The notes below the pieces were generated by a model that made no database searches, had not been told where the DNA came from, and saw nothing but the letters and a program-made list of their open reading frames with translations. Made by a program: the position numbers and the translations under genes. Shown here piece by piece: positions 7,791 through 16,170 of a DNA stretch of 25,119 bases; the first letter of the stretch is position 1, and the number at the start of each line of letters is the position of its first letter. The DNA lies in assembly GCA_044233795.1 (NCBI GenBank), contig JBIIJL010000028.1, positions 1 through 25,119 of the forward strand, in the 5' to 3' direction. Source of the DNA: JBIIJL01 sp044233795. Lineage in GTDB: Bacteria; Pseudomonadota; Gammaproteobacteria; Legionellales; Legionellaceae.

Positions 7791-9242
7791 TCATTTCTCC
7801 CAAAATTGGCCAGAAAACAGAATCAGCAGTGAAAAAATTTCTAATCTACCTGCGATCATCCCAAACATCAATAACCATTTACTTGAGGCACTCAGTTGAT
7901 CAAACGTGACGCTTATCGTACCAATGCCTGCTCCTGCGTTGGCAAGTGCTGCGGTGATGGCTGAAAAAGCGGTGGGAAAATCATTGCCAAGAGCCATAAA
8001 GATAATCATTAAAGTTAAAAAAAGCGCGATAAACGCAGAGATAAAACCCCACATGGATTGCAAAATGGGTTCAGGTAAGGTGTGATTGCCAAATTTGATG
8101 GGAATAATGGCATGCGGATGAAGTAAACGGACCATTTCTCGTTTGCTTTGCTTAAACAAAAGCAGCGCACGCAAAACTTTAATGCCGCCGCTGGTAGAAG
8201 CAGCACAGCCACCCACAATGGCAAGTAACATGATGAGGATGGGTGCATAAGTTGGCCAAGTACTGAATGGTGCTGAAAGATATCCTGTGGTTGTGGCAAG
8301 GGAGACGACATTAAATAGGCTTTTGACGAATACGTGCAACCCAGGTTGAAAATAGCCATAACTGACGAGGCTTATTGAAATAATTACTGAAAGCAGTGTA
8401 AGAAAACATATATATAATCGAAACTCTTCATCTTTCCAGTAGTGTCGGATGCTTTTTGATCTAAATGCAAAAAAGTGCAGTCCAAAGTTGGTGCCCCCGA
8501 GTAACATAAATAAACAGGCGATGAGTTCGATGGTATCGCTATCGTAGAAAGCAAAGCTCTTATCGTGCATGGAAAAACCACCCGTTGAAACAGTAGCAAA
8601 ACTTTCGCCCAAGGCGTCGAACCAATTCATACCAGCACACTGATAAGACAGCATGCACAATAGTGTAAGTAAAAAATAGATAGACCATAAAGCTTTTGCT
8701 GTATGGGCAATACGTGGGGTGAGTTTAGCGTCTTTCATAGGACCTGGTGTTTCAGCACGATATAGTTGCATGCCGCCAACACCTAGCATCGGTAAGATAG
8801 CAACAGCTAGAACGACAATTCCCATACCACCTAAAAACTGCAATTGCTGGCGGTAAAATAATATAGCATGAGGCAGGCCCTCCAAGCGCGTAATAATACT
8901 TGCACCAGTCGTGGTAAAGCCTGATACGGATTCAAAAATTGCATCGGTCAGATTTTGATGGTATTCGATGGTAAAAAGAAAAGGTAATGATGCAAAAAAG
9001 CATAAAACGAACCAAAACAAGATCACAATTAAAAAACCATCGCGTATTTTTAGTTCTTGTTGGTTCTTGCGAAAGACGATCCAAAGGAGGGTTCCGGTAC
9101 CCAGTGTGCAGGCGAATGCTGCAACAAAGGGTAGCCAAAAAGATTCTTCAAAAATAAAATTGATAATCAGTGGCGTGAGCATACTGAGGCTAAAGATGAT
9201 GAGCAGGAGTCCAATAAGCCTAAGAATTGTTTTAATTTGCAT
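7791..9242 (-). CDS. trkH: Trk potassium uptake channel subunit TrkH
   Basis: Inner-membrane K+ translocating subunit gated by TrkA. The four P-loop filters are visible: TTTGAS (near 110-115), VSTGGFS, ATTTGYLS and ANAGAGIG, within the expected repeats of two membrane helices. GMQLYRAE-PGP and LLHPHA blocks are typical of TrkH. Starting at ATG 9242 gives 483 aa and an N-terminus (MQIKTILRLIGLL) aligned with E. coli TrkH, also 483 aa; GGTGA lies at a workable distance for this start, while ATG 9248 would leave no spacing. It is 45 bases downstream of trkA on the same strand, the last gene of the lptM-dapF-trk run. Confidence 0.95.
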   Translation of the reverse strand: MQIKTILRLIGLLLIIFSLSMLTPLIINFIFEESFWLPFVAAFACTLGTGTLLWIVFRKNQQELKIRDGFLIVILFWFVLCFFASLPFLFTIEYHQNLTDAIFESVSGFTTTGASIITRLEGLPHAILFYRQQLQFLGGMGIVVLAVAILPMLGVGGMQLYRAETPGPMKDAKLTPRIAHTAKALWSIYFLLTLLCMLSYQCAGMNWFDALGESFATVSTGGFSMHDKSFAFYDSDTIELIACLFMLLGGTNFGLHFFAFRSKSIRHYWKDEEFRLYICFLTLLSVIISISLVSYGYFQPGLHVFVKSLFNVVSLATTTGYLSAPFSTWPTYAPILIMLLAIVGGCAASTSGGIKVLRALLLFKQSKREMVRLLHPHAIIPIKFGNHTLPEPILQSMWGFISAFIALFLTLMIIFMALGNDFPTAFSAITAALANAGAGIGTISVTFDQLSASSKWLLMFGMIAGRLEIFSLLILFSGQFWEK

Positions 9243-9287
9243 GGTCATTCACCGTTAGTCATTGCCAACTGTTGAGCGCTGTCTTCA

Positions 9288-10661
9288 TCACATATAGGTT
9301 AAATTCACTTGAAACAGCGACTCAACTTGGCGTAAATAGCGTCTTTCTAATAGCAGTAAAATGATATGGTCTTCAGCTTTAAGCACCATTTCTCGATGTG
9401 CAATATAAACTTTTTCATCACGAACTATGGCTGCTATAAAAGTACTGGGGGGTAATGGGATTTCATCAAGCCTTCTGCCGATGATTTTTGAGGTGTGCTC
9501 ATCACCATTTGCTATGAGCTCAATGGCTTCTGCCGCTTCGTTTTGTAGTCGGTGCACCCGGACCATATTGCCACGACGTAGTTTGGTGAGGATGCTACCT
9601 ATAGTAATTGATTGGGGTGAAATGGCATGATCAATAGCACTGTCTTCAATCAAATCAACATAAGCACTGCGATTGATGAGGGTCATGGTATGTCTTGCTC
9701 CTAAACGCTTGGCTTGAAGGCAAGCCATGATGTTTGCTTCATCATCATTTGTTACGGCGCAAAATACATCGGTGAATTCAATGTTCTCGTTAATGAGTAG
9801 CTCTCTATCGGCAATATTGCCTTGCAAGACTGTTGTTTTATGTAGTGTTGATGCGAGTGTGTTGGCTTGGGTGAGGTTATGGTCAATGATTTTAATACGA
9901 TAACGTGACTCAAGGGTTTCTGCAAGCTTACTACCAATCAAGCCTCCGCCTGCTATCATGATGCGCCGATTTGGGTGAGTGTACCTTCCTAAGGCAATGA
10001 GAACTTGGTGTATTGCATGAGGGGAGGCGATAAAGAGTACATGATCTCCTTTAGCGATAATGCAATTATCAGTCAGTGGGATCGACTCATCCTCGCGAAA
10101 AATGGCCACAACGCCAGCTTCTATGGCACTCAAATGTTGGTCTAATTGGCGTAAGGTTTTTCCGACCATCATACCGCCTGCTTGGGGTTTTATCGTCACT
10201 AGCAACACGCGCCCCTCACAAAAATTAAGAACCTCAGAGGCACCAGGATAATCAATAAGATTAACAATATGTTCTGTGACCAATTTTTCAGGACTGATAC
10301 ATACATCAATTGGAATAGCATGCTCTCCAAAGAGCTCTGGGTAATGGTAGTATTGGCTTGAGCGAATTCTGGCTATTTTGTTGGGTGTATGAAATAAACT
10401 TGAGGCAACTTGACAGCCTATCATATTGACTTCATCGCTATTGGTGACGGCTATGAGCATATCGGCTTGTTCAATGCCTGCGTTTATGAGTACGCTCGGG
10501 TGAGATGCACATCCTTGCACGGTTTTGATATCAATACGATGCTGAAGATCGCGAAGTCGCTCTTCGTTGAGATCGACTAAGGTAATATCATTGTCTTCGT
10601 TTGCAAGATTACGGGCTAGCGTCCCTCCAACTTGGCCCGCACCCAAAATCACAATACGCAT
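9288..10661 (-). CDS. trkA: Trk system NAD-binding regulatory protein TrkA
   Basis: Cytoplasmic peripheral subunit that gates TrkH in response to nucleotides. At 457 aa (E. coli 458) it has two RCK_N/RCK_C units: the first Rossmann motif GAGQVG at 7-12 with Asp30 ending beta-2, the second GGGLIGS at 238-244 with Asp260. Each is followed by a TrkA-C segment. It begins 19 bases after the glycosyltransferase stop and precedes trkH, so K+ uptake genes share a likely transcript with dapF and LPS genes. In many gammaproteobacteria trkA instead follows rsmB. Confidence 0.95.
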   Translation of the reverse strand: MRIVILGAGQVGGTLARNLANEDNDITLVDLNEERLRDLQHRIDIKTVQGCASHPSVLINAGIEQADMLIAVTNSDEVNMIGCQVASSLFHTPNKIARIRSSQYYHYPELFGEHAIPIDVCISPEKLVTEHIVNLIDYPGASEVLNFCEGRVLLVTIKPQAGGMMVGKTLRQLDQHLSAIEAGVVAIFREDESIPLTDNCIIAKGDHVLFIASPHAIHQVLIALGRYTHPNRRIMIAGGGLIGSKLAETLESRYRIKIIDHNLTQANTLASTLHKTTVLQGNIADRELLINENIEFTDVFCAVTNDDEANIMACLQAKRLGARHTMTLINRSAYVDLIEDSAIDHAISPQSITIGSILTKLRRGNMVRVHRLQNEAAEAIELIANGDEHTSKIIGRRLDEIPLPPSTFIAAIVRDEKVYIAHREMVLKAEDHIILLLLERRYLRQVESLFQVNLTYM

Positions 10662-10680
10662 GATGTCTCCGTGACGTTCA

Positions 10681-11448
10681 CTATCGTTGTGTGAAAGCTA
10701 ACGCCTTCCTGTATTTAAGACTGGTATAGTTAAAAGCATATTTGGCGGCTAAAATACCAACATATCCATCTCGATAGCCACCTTTGAGAAAATAATATTT
10801 AATGAAAGCACCGAATGGGCTTAAGAGACATTTAAAATAATTCAGTGGACGTTGTCGGAAAATTAAATCTTGTGCAGCAAGATCAGTATAGTAAGATAGC
10901 TTTCGTTTGATCTCCGTTTTGGTTTCGAAGGTATAGTGATTGATGCATCCAGGAATCACTCCTTTGCTTAGGTAGCCAGTTGGTGTTTCGTGAACTAAAA
11001 ATGAGCTCTCTTTGAACGAAGTCACATGTTTGTTAAATAGCCTAACAGGAAAATCAGGTGATACAACAGGGTAAATACTATTCACAGGCCGACCAAGAAC
11101 AAACCAATTGCGCTTAATCGCATAGGCTTCAAACTGAAAGCCGTCTTTTTTTAGTTGATTAATGGCATGAAGACTTTCATCACTTAAAATTTCATCAGCG
11201 TCAACAAAGAGTAACCAGTCATAAATGCATGAGGCTGCTGCGAAGTTACGCTGAGCTTTGAAATCATCTAATGCTCTATAGATAAAACGAGAATTGGGAT
11301 ATTTTTTTACGATATCAGCTGTTTCATCGTGGCTTCCGCTGTCAACAATCACAAGCTCATCTGCTACCTGGCTGAGTTTTGATAATACAGTCGCAAGATA
11401 TTTTGAGCTATTTTTAGTAAGTACATAAGCAGATAGTTTTTGCATCAT
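10681..11448 (-). CDS. GT2 glycosyltransferase, WaaE/KdtX-like (LPS core)
   Basis: A GT-A fold family 2 glycosyltransferase of 255 aa. Residues 36-43 (DSGSHDET) and 83-86 (DADE) form the nucleotide-sugar/metal site, and FKAQRNFA (63-70) with WLLFVDADE is the signature of WaaE/KdtX-type enzymes that add a sugar to the LPS inner core. No membrane anchor is clear, apart from a hydrophobic/aromatic patch near 205-225. ATGs at 11448 and 11445 both follow GGAT. It is 17 bases after dapF and 19 before trkA in the same run. Acceptor and sugar cannot be read from sequence. Confidence 0.82.
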   Translation of the reverse strand: MMQKLSAYVLTKNSSKYLATVLSKLSQVADELVIVDSGSHDETADIVKKYPNSRFIYRALDDFKAQRNFAAASCIYDWLLFVDADEILSDESLHAINQLKKDGFQFEAYAIKRNWFVLGRPVNSIYPVVSPDFPVRLFNKHVTSFKESSFLVHETPTGYLSKGVIPGCINHYTFETKTEIKRKLSYYTDLAAQDLIFRQRPLNYFKCLLSPFGAFIKYYFLKGGYRDGYVGILAAKYAFNYTSLKYRKALAFTQR

Positions 11449-11465
11449 GGAATCCTACCATAAAA

Positions 11466-12299
11466 TTAGACCAAGAGCTCGCCCTCGTAAACAAAAGAAG
11501 CTGGTCCTGTTAAGAAAATTGGGCCGGTTACATCAGGCCAACTGATCCATAAATCGCCGCCGGACAAACTCACCCGTACATCTTTTGCCAAGTGATGAAA
11601 CAACTGACCAATTGCTACTGCTGCAACTGCACCGCTGCCGCAAGCACTAGTTTCTCCACATCCTCGCTCATAGACACGTAACTGAATGTGATCAGGTGCT
11701 TTTATCTCCATGAAACCGACGTTTGTACCTTCTAAGAACAGGGGATGCTTACTGATTTCCTTACCTAAAGAAAGCACATCACTTTCAGCAAGCGTTGGTA
11801 CTATCATGACGGCATGAGGATTACCAACACTGATAGCATGTAATTGTACATCACCTGTGTTGGGCACGGGTATCGAATAGATGTCTTGTTGGTTGAGATT
11901 TAATGGGATATTTTTAGGTAATAAATTTGGATGTCCCATGTTGACGGTGACTGTTTCATCATCATTGATACAAAGTTTCATTTGTGTTGTTTTGGTTTCA
12001 ATGGTGAGATTTTTTTTTGAAGAGAGGCCTTTTTGTTGGATAAATCGCGCAAGGCATCGAGCGCCATTGCCGCATTGTCCGACTTCACTGCCATCGGCGT
12101 TAAAGATGCGGTAGAAAAAATCAATATGTGCCTTGTCACTATTTTCAATCACCAAACATTGATCAAAACCAACCCCAGTATGGCGATGTGAGAGTGTCAT
12201 TAAATTTGCACGTGTTAAATCAACGGGTTGGGAGAGGGCTTCTATCACCATAAAATCATTACCCAAACCATGCATTTTAGTAAATTTTAATCGCATCAT
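11466..12299 (-). CDS. dapF: Diaminopimelate epimerase DapF
   Basis: Interconverts LL- and meso-diaminopimelate for lysine and peptidoglycan synthesis, in the cytoplasm. The 277-aa protein has both catalytic cysteines: Cys76 in GQCGNGARC and Cys220 in GETSACGSGA, plus the N-terminal MHGLGNDF. ATG 12299 overlaps the stop of lptM as ATGA, which favours it over the adjacent ATG at 12296. The lptM-dapF pair is a conserved gammaproteobacterial neighbourhood. Confidence 0.97.
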   Translation of the reverse strand: MMRLKFTKMHGLGNDFMVIEALSQPVDLTRANLMTLSHRHTGVGFDQCLVIENSDKAHIDFFYRIFNADGSEVGQCGNGARCLARFIQQKGLSSKKNLTIETKTTQMKLCINDDETVTVNMGHPNLLPKNIPLNLNQQDIYSIPVPNTGDVQLHAISVGNPHAVMIVPTLAESDVLSLGKEISKHPLFLEGTNVGFMEIKAPDHIQLRVYERGCGETSACGSGAVAAVAIGQLFHHLAKDVRVSLSGGDLWISWPDVTGPIFLTGPASFVYEGELLV

Positions 12300-12415
12300 G
12301 AGGTTCGGTAAGTAGGTGTTTCAGATGAGGGAAGGTAAAGAGGGCCTTTTTGTCCGCAGGCGCTGAGCAGAATGAAGAAACTGAAAGAGAGGATTGGCAA
12401 AAAATAGTTCAACAT
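12296..12415 (-). CDS. lptM: LptM (YifL) small lipoprotein
   Basis: A 39-aa lipoprotein. A hydrophobic signal (residues 1-19) ends in the lipobox LLSAC with lipidated Cys20, followed at once by GQKGPLYLP, the hallmark of LptM/YifL (C-G-x-K-G-P-L-Y). In E. coli LptM binds the LptD/LptE translocon and aids its oxidative maturation in the outer membrane. The tail after the motif is only about 10 residues, much shorter than in E. coli (67-aa precursor). The gene overlaps dapF by ATGA, its usual partner. The ribosome site is weak, but the motif and synteny make it secure. Its size makes it easy to miss in annotation. Confidence 0.9.
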   Translation of the reverse strand: MLNYFLPILSFSFFILLSACGQKGPLYLPSSETPTYRTS

Positions 12416-12460
12416 GAGAAGACCATGACAATAACAAAATGACATTATAATGAATCTCTC

Positions 12461-12502
12461 AAAAAACTACCATGTGCCCTTACATAACAGAAGGGCACAT
12501 GG
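12461..12502 (-). terminator. Rho-independent terminator after the putative effector gene
   Basis: Arms 12470-12481 and 12491-12502 form a perfect 12-bp stem (CATGTGCCCTT core) with a 9-base loop. Read on the - strand the stem is followed by GTAG and a run of six T (opposite 12461-12466). It starts 6 bases past the stop of the gene ending at 12508. It separates that gene from lptM-dapF, implying that lptM has its own promoter in 12416-12460 or relies on read-through. Confidence 0.85.
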
Positions 12503-12507
12503 ATCAT

Positions 12508-14184
12508 TTAAAACGCTGTACTAGAGGTATGATCGGTTTGCGGTGCATCTGCAAACGCGCGTTCTAAGGAATTTCCATAATCGGCCAATTCAGCACAAGT
12601 CTTTTTGAGATCATTGACTTTTTTAAGGCTTGTAGTTTCTTTAAAGAACCCCACATCGTTGAAAGAGAAAGACCCTTTCGGCGCATTGTAGTAGTTATAA
12701 AAGGTAATGCCTAGTGAGCCTACAAAAAATGTTGCAAAAAGAGCCACAAATTCTTTTAACCAGCGTTGTAAAGGCGCTCGGTGAGCTCCAAGTGCGTTTT
12801 TGTTTGTTTCATTCACTAATTGCTGCATCTTCGTGTTTAATGTATCCCACTTTTTTTGAGTTACATCATTGGTTGCTGTAAGTTCTGAGATTGTGATACG
12901 CATCTGTCTAATCATATCTTGAAGACACCTTGATTTCGTCCTTGCGAGTTCGGTTGATTTTTTTGCTGAAAGAAGCTTCTCTGCGTATGCATCTAGTTCG
13001 TCAAGTTTAATCAAAAACCAGTGCACATTCTCTTTGCGGTGTTTAAAAAGATTAATGATTCGCTCCAGTGATACAACCTCTATCATTTTAGACGTAACAT
13101 GAGAGGGGCATCTTTTAGCTAGATCTTCATGTCGTATATCTTCCAGCTTTAAAATTCCTGACGCTGGGTTATATATGAAATTCTCAGTGGGAAGTTTACC
13201 TTGAAGCTGACCCATCTCAAACATAGCCTTTAATACATCGGAGCTTGCAAAAGATACTCCATCATCAGTTGCCCTTCTATTCCCCCATATATCGTTTCCA
13301 GGAAAAGAAAAATGATCCCAAGCAACTATTTTGAGCAAACGAAAGCCTTGTTGATAATTAGTTCCATCTTTTGGAAACTCAAGTTGTGATGCGACTGTTC
13401 CTAGTGCACCTTTGGGTAAACCTTTGAATGGGCGTTGCTGTAAAATAGGGCCATTCGGTACTATAGAGGAGAACTCATCATTCGAGGGTTGTTCGTAGGG
13501 GTCGTAATTTACAGTGTGAATCTGGTCTAAAAGCGCTGCGTGCTTTGTAAATAAGCGCTTAAGGACCCGGGGTAGGGCGGCAGATAGCGCCTCTCGGTGC
13601 GCCCCTGCAAAATTACCTAATCCTAAGCCTGGGATATTAATCACAAGCTTGACGTTATCTTTTTTTGCTGCTGAATTTTGAAGTATCAACCCAGGTAATA
13701 GTCTTCGTTCATACAGTTCAAAGTAGGCTTCTTCATTCAGGCTATTATCGTGATTTAGTAGCTCTTTCATATCCGGTGTTGGATTGTTTCTACCGTTTCT
13801 CATCAGTGCTGAGGCGACAAATAGAAAATTAACAGGAAGTGGAGCTACGTGATTTGTTGGATTAACATGTGCGCCATTGTTGAATGCCACGGTGTTTGTG
13901 GTATTGAAAGACACGTCCCCAAGAATGCTACATTCTTCAATATTCCAATCAGAGCCATCGATTGACACATCTGATTCAGCAAAAATTTGCGCTTGGCGAG
14001 TATTCATGAGCATTGTGATCAAATCACGACCTTCTATGCTCTGTATATCTCTTCCATCGCGTTTGAGGCATGCACCCAAATGCATTCCGGGTGTTTTTTC
14101 TCCCGATTGAAGTTGTTTTAAATACACGTTTGCTTTAGTCAATGTTTTATCAGAGTATAAATATTTTCCCATAGGTTTAGTCAT
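12508..14184 (-). CDS. Putative secreted effector with macrodomain-like region
   Basis: A 558-aa protein with no assigned family. Residues about 178-230 (VKLVINIPGLGLGNFAGAH, then a long helix, then TVNYDPY) resemble the second half of a macrodomain, in which PAxGxGxxG binds ADP-ribose. Residues 288-312 (AWDHFSFPGND, RRATDDGV) form a second conserved-looking block that I associate, from memory, with Legionella effector-like proteins. A helical, coiled-coil-prone segment spans about 390-465; one strong hydrophobic segment lies near 478-500; the last 30 residues are polar with Asp/Glu, compatible with a Dot/Icm C-terminal signal. ATG 14184 is chosen: AGAGGA lies 6 bases upstream (a TTG at 14190 is in frame). 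It has its own promoter and terminator between core genes. Effector status is inference. Confidence 0.72.
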   Translation of the reverse strand: MTKPMGKYLYSDKTLTKANVYLKQLQSGEKTPGMHLGACLKRDGRDIQSIEGRDLITMLMNTRQAQIFAESDVSIDGSDWNIEECSILGDVSFNTTNTVAFNNGAHVNPTNHVAPLPVNFLFVASALMRNGRNNPTPDMKELLNHDNSLNEEAYFELYERRLLPGLILQNSAAKKDNVKLVINIPGLGLGNFAGAHREALSAALPRVLKRLFTKHAALLDQIHTVNYDPYEQPSNDEFSSIVPNGPILQQRPFKGLPKGALGTVASQLEFPKDGTNYQQGFRLLKIVAWDHFSFPGNDIWGNRRATDDGVSFASSDVLKAMFEMGQLQGKLPTENFIYNPASGILKLEDIRHEDLAKRCPSHVTSKMIEVVSLERIINLFKHRKENVHWFLIKLDELDAYAEKLLSAKKSTELARTKSRCLQDMIRQMRITISELTATNDVTQKKWDTLNTKMQQLVNETNKNALGAHRAPLQRWLKEFVALFATFFVGSLGITFYNYYNAPKGSFSFNDVGFFKETTSLKKVNDLKKTCAELADYGNSLERAFADAPQTDHTSSTAF

Positions 14185-14231
14185 TATCAATCCTCTATAG
14201 TTTAGTAAATAAGCGGCAATTCTGTTTACGT

Positions 14232-14260
14232 AATATACTACAAGCTCTAATGGAGCGCAA
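14232..14260 (-). promoter_or_regulatory. Candidate sigma-70 promoter of the putative effector gene
   Basis: On the - strand TTGCGC (14260-14255) and TATATT (14237-14232) are separated by exactly 17 bases, about 48 bases upstream of the ATG at 14184. I looked for a PmrA-type CTTAATATT repeat or a CpxR-type GTAAA-N5-GTAAA pair nearby, and found neither. Confidence 0.5.
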
Positions 14261-14375
14261 TATAAAAAACACTTTATATGCTGCTATTGGATGGATCAAA
14301 AGAAGGATGTAACCTCTATATTGCTATGTGGAGCACGATTGGCGATAATTTGCCTTTTTGTTTTGAGGTATTCTA

Positions 14376-15047
14376 TTGAATCTATATGTCAGTGAGCCTG
14401 CCAAAGCGGCAGATGCTTGTGTGATTTGGATGCATGGTTTGGGTGCAGATGCACAGGACATGGCAGGTTTGGCGGAACAATTGCAAGTTGGAGTTTCTCT
14501 TCGACATGTATTTATGGATGCCCCTATTCGACCAGTCACACTCAACCAAGGCATGCCGATGAGAGCTTGGTATGACATTCTTGGAATGACGTTGCATGAT
14601 AGAGAGGACCGCCTAGGAATTTTGCAATCAGAAGTGTTGATACGTGAGGTGATCGCCTGTCAAATGGCCGATGGTTTTACTTCTGAGCAGATTTATCTTG
14701 CTGGATTTTCGCAAGGTGGGGCGATGGCGCTGTTCACGGGGTTACAAACCCCCTTGAGCATGGGAGGGATCATTGCATTATCTGCATATTTACCATTAGC
14801 AACAGAATGTAGTTTTGAGCTTCCCAAGAGTACCCCTCTATTTTTAGCGGGCGGCACTTTTGATCCCTTGGTTTTACCACAATGGACAAAACAAACCTTA
14901 AACGGCATACAAGCACGTGGTTTTTTGGTTGCTTGGCATGAATATCCTATCGAACATCATATTTCTATTGAAGAGGTCCGTGATTTAGGGCATTGGTTAA
15001 ATCATCGGGTGACTTCGTTGAAGCGTCATGAAGGAGATCTTGAATGA
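14376..15047 (+). CDS. EstB/acyl-protein-thioesterase-type carboxylesterase
   Basis: An alpha/beta hydrolase of the phospholipase/carboxylesterase family (Abhydrolase_2). The triad is Ser112 in GFSQGG, Asp163 in GTFDPLV and His195; WMHGLGAD (18-25) forms the oxyanion region. It probably hydrolyses short acyl esters; the in vivo substrate is unknown. The start is TTG at 14376: an in-frame TGA at 14364 bars any earlier start, GAGG (14365-14368) lies 7 bases upstream, and the reading begins as in homologues (PAKAADACVIWMHG); the first ATG would delete the first strand. 223 aa, normal length. It overlaps ratA by ATGA. Confidence 0.9.
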   Translation: MNLYVSEPAKAADACVIWMHGLGADAQDMAGLAEQLQVGVSLRHVFMDAPIRPVTLNQGMPMRAWYDILGMTLHDREDRLGILQSEVLIREVIACQMADGFTSEQIYLAGFSQGGAMALFTGLQTPLSMGGIIALSAYLPLATECSFELPKSTPLFLAGGTFDPLVLPQWTKQTLNGIQARGFLVAWHEYPIEHHISIEEVRDLGHWLNHRVTSLKRHEGDLE

Positions 15048-15472
15048 CAATAGTAAAAAAATCACGAGAGGTGGCTTATACAGCTGAGCAAATGTATCAA
15101 TTGGTCAATGATATTGAGAAATATGAACAATTTTTACCTTATTTTTCATCTAGTGTGGTGCATCATCGGGATGAAGATGAGGTTCAGGCAACATTGAATA
15201 TTACTGCGGCGGGAGTGAGTAAATCTTTTACCACGCGCAATCGCTTGCAAGCTAACAAAATGATCGAGATCCGTCTGGTGGACGGCCCGTTTAGCCATTT
15301 AGAGGGTTTTTGGCGTTTTGATGAAATACCATCAGGGTGCGTGATTTCGTTTGATCTTGAATTTGATTTTGCCGGCCGGATGTTGTCGATGCTATTGGGG
15401 CCAGTATTTGAACAAGTCACAGATAAAATGGTTGACGCCTTTTGTGATCGAGCCAAGGTGCTCTATGGTTGA
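15044..15472 (+). CDS. ratA: RatA family START-domain protein (COQ10-like)
   Basis: 142-aa polyketide cyclase/START-like protein. In E. coli RatA was reported to bind the 50S subunit and block 70S formation; the eukaryotic relative COQ10 binds ubiquinone, so its main role is debated. The family opening (YTAEQMYQLVNDIEKYEQFLPYF, split here over residues 12-34) and the closing block KMVDAFCDRA are intact. It is coupled to estB by ATGA and overlaps ratB by 8 bases. Confidence 0.92.
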   Translation: MTIVKKSREVAYTAEQMYQLVNDIEKYEQFLPYFSSSVVHHRDEDEVQATLNITAAGVSKSFTTRNRLQANKMIEIRLVDGPFSHLEGFWRFDEIPSGCVISFDLEFDFAGRMLSMLLGPVFEQVTDKMVDAFCDRAKVLYG

Positions 15473-15740
15473 GGTGGAGTTGGTTTATATGCCCTCCTCC
15501 TTGCAAACGATTTTTTTACAGTTGAAGGTGCCAGAAGGGGCGACGATTTTAGATGTTTTGCAAACAGCTAAACTCTTTCAAAACCACCCTGAAACATGCA
15601 ATATGTCGTATGGGATTTTCGGCAAGGTCTTGCCTTTAACATCACCGGTCAAGCAAGGCGACCGGGTTGAAGTCTACCGCCCGCTATTGGTCGACCCCAA
15701 GGAAAAACGGCGTCAACGGGTCGTCAATAAAAAAACTTAA
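15465..15740 (+). CDS. ratB: RatB/RnfH family ubiquitin-like-fold protein
   Basis: 91-aa protein of the RnfH family (UPF0125). It starts VEVELVYMPS and has the beta-grasp pattern with VPEGATILDVL and the family ending GDRVEVYRPLLVDPKEKRR. The start is ATG 15465, with AAGGTG 5 bases upstream, overlapping ratA by 8 bases; a longer frame from 15351 is only read-through of the ratA region. RatB is encoded beside RatA across gammaproteobacteria but has no firm function. It converges on bamE with a 16-base gap. Confidence 0.92.
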   Translation: MVEVELVYMPSSLQTIFLQLKVPEGATILDVLQTAKLFQNHPETCNMSYGIFGKVLPLTSPVKQGDRVEVYRPLLVDPKEKRRQRVVNKKT

Positions 15741-15756
15741 AGGACGTTACCTAGCA

Positions 15757-16083
15757 CTATGGGTTTTGCTGAATGTTCACAAGCCTATCATTTACAAAGT
15801 ATAAGCTTATATTTTTGACAGACATCATGCCATTTCCCTTGCGAACGGTATAGGCATAATCCCAACGATCGTTATTGAACATAGGGTTTATCAGGCTAGT
15901 ACCCATTAAGATCCCAGCATTCTCCTTGCTCATGCTAATTTTTAATCGTGAAATATTATTTTGAGGTAATAGATTACCTTGTTTTACGATGCGTCTTGAA
16001 AAATCATAGGACGCACAACTTGTCATGAACATTGCAACCATCAAGCCTAGGAGAAAAGTTCTTATTAGCATTATCTTATCCAT
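15757..16083 (-). CDS. bamE: Outer membrane assembly lipoprotein BamE (SmpA/OmlA)
   Basis: Lipoprotein subunit of the BAM complex that folds beta-barrel proteins. The signal peptide ends in a lipobox (FMTSC), followed by the BamE pattern: QGNLLPQNNISRLKISMSK, GTSLINPMF, RWDYAYTV and a terminal NDRLVNIQ. ATG 16083 gives 108 aa; ATG 16071 (104 aa) is equally compatible with a lipoprotein signal, and neither has a strong ribosome site. The frame further upstream to 16164 does not look like signal sequence. ratAB-bamE convergence is conserved; in many relatives fur lies directly behind bamE, but here a three-gene sugar block intervenes. Confidence 0.88.
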   Translation of the reverse strand: MDKIMLIRTFLLGLMVAMFMTSCASYDFSRRIVKQGNLLPQNNISRLKISMSKENAGILMGTSLINPMFNNDRWDYAYTVRKGNGMMSVKNISLYFVNDRLVNIQQNP

Positions 16084-16170
16084 GTTGAAAAATATTGAGA
16101 TGATATCACAGCCTGTTGCTTGATATGCAGCAATGTAGTTGAATTTTCTAAAACGAATGGTCAACAGAGC

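Noticed and set aside
8015..8359. A 114-aa frame overlapping trkH
   Set aside because: It runs on the same strand in another frame of a well-conserved channel gene; composition is that of an out-of-frame reading.
15351..15740. A 129-aa frame containing ratB
   Set aside because: The first 38 codons lie over the ratA 3' end and do not resemble the family; the ribosome site and homology place the ratB start at 15465.
15044..15740. ratA-ratB as a true toxin-antitoxin pair
   Set aside because: The name is historical; RatB is not shown to neutralise RatA, and both are conserved single-copy housekeeping-type genes.
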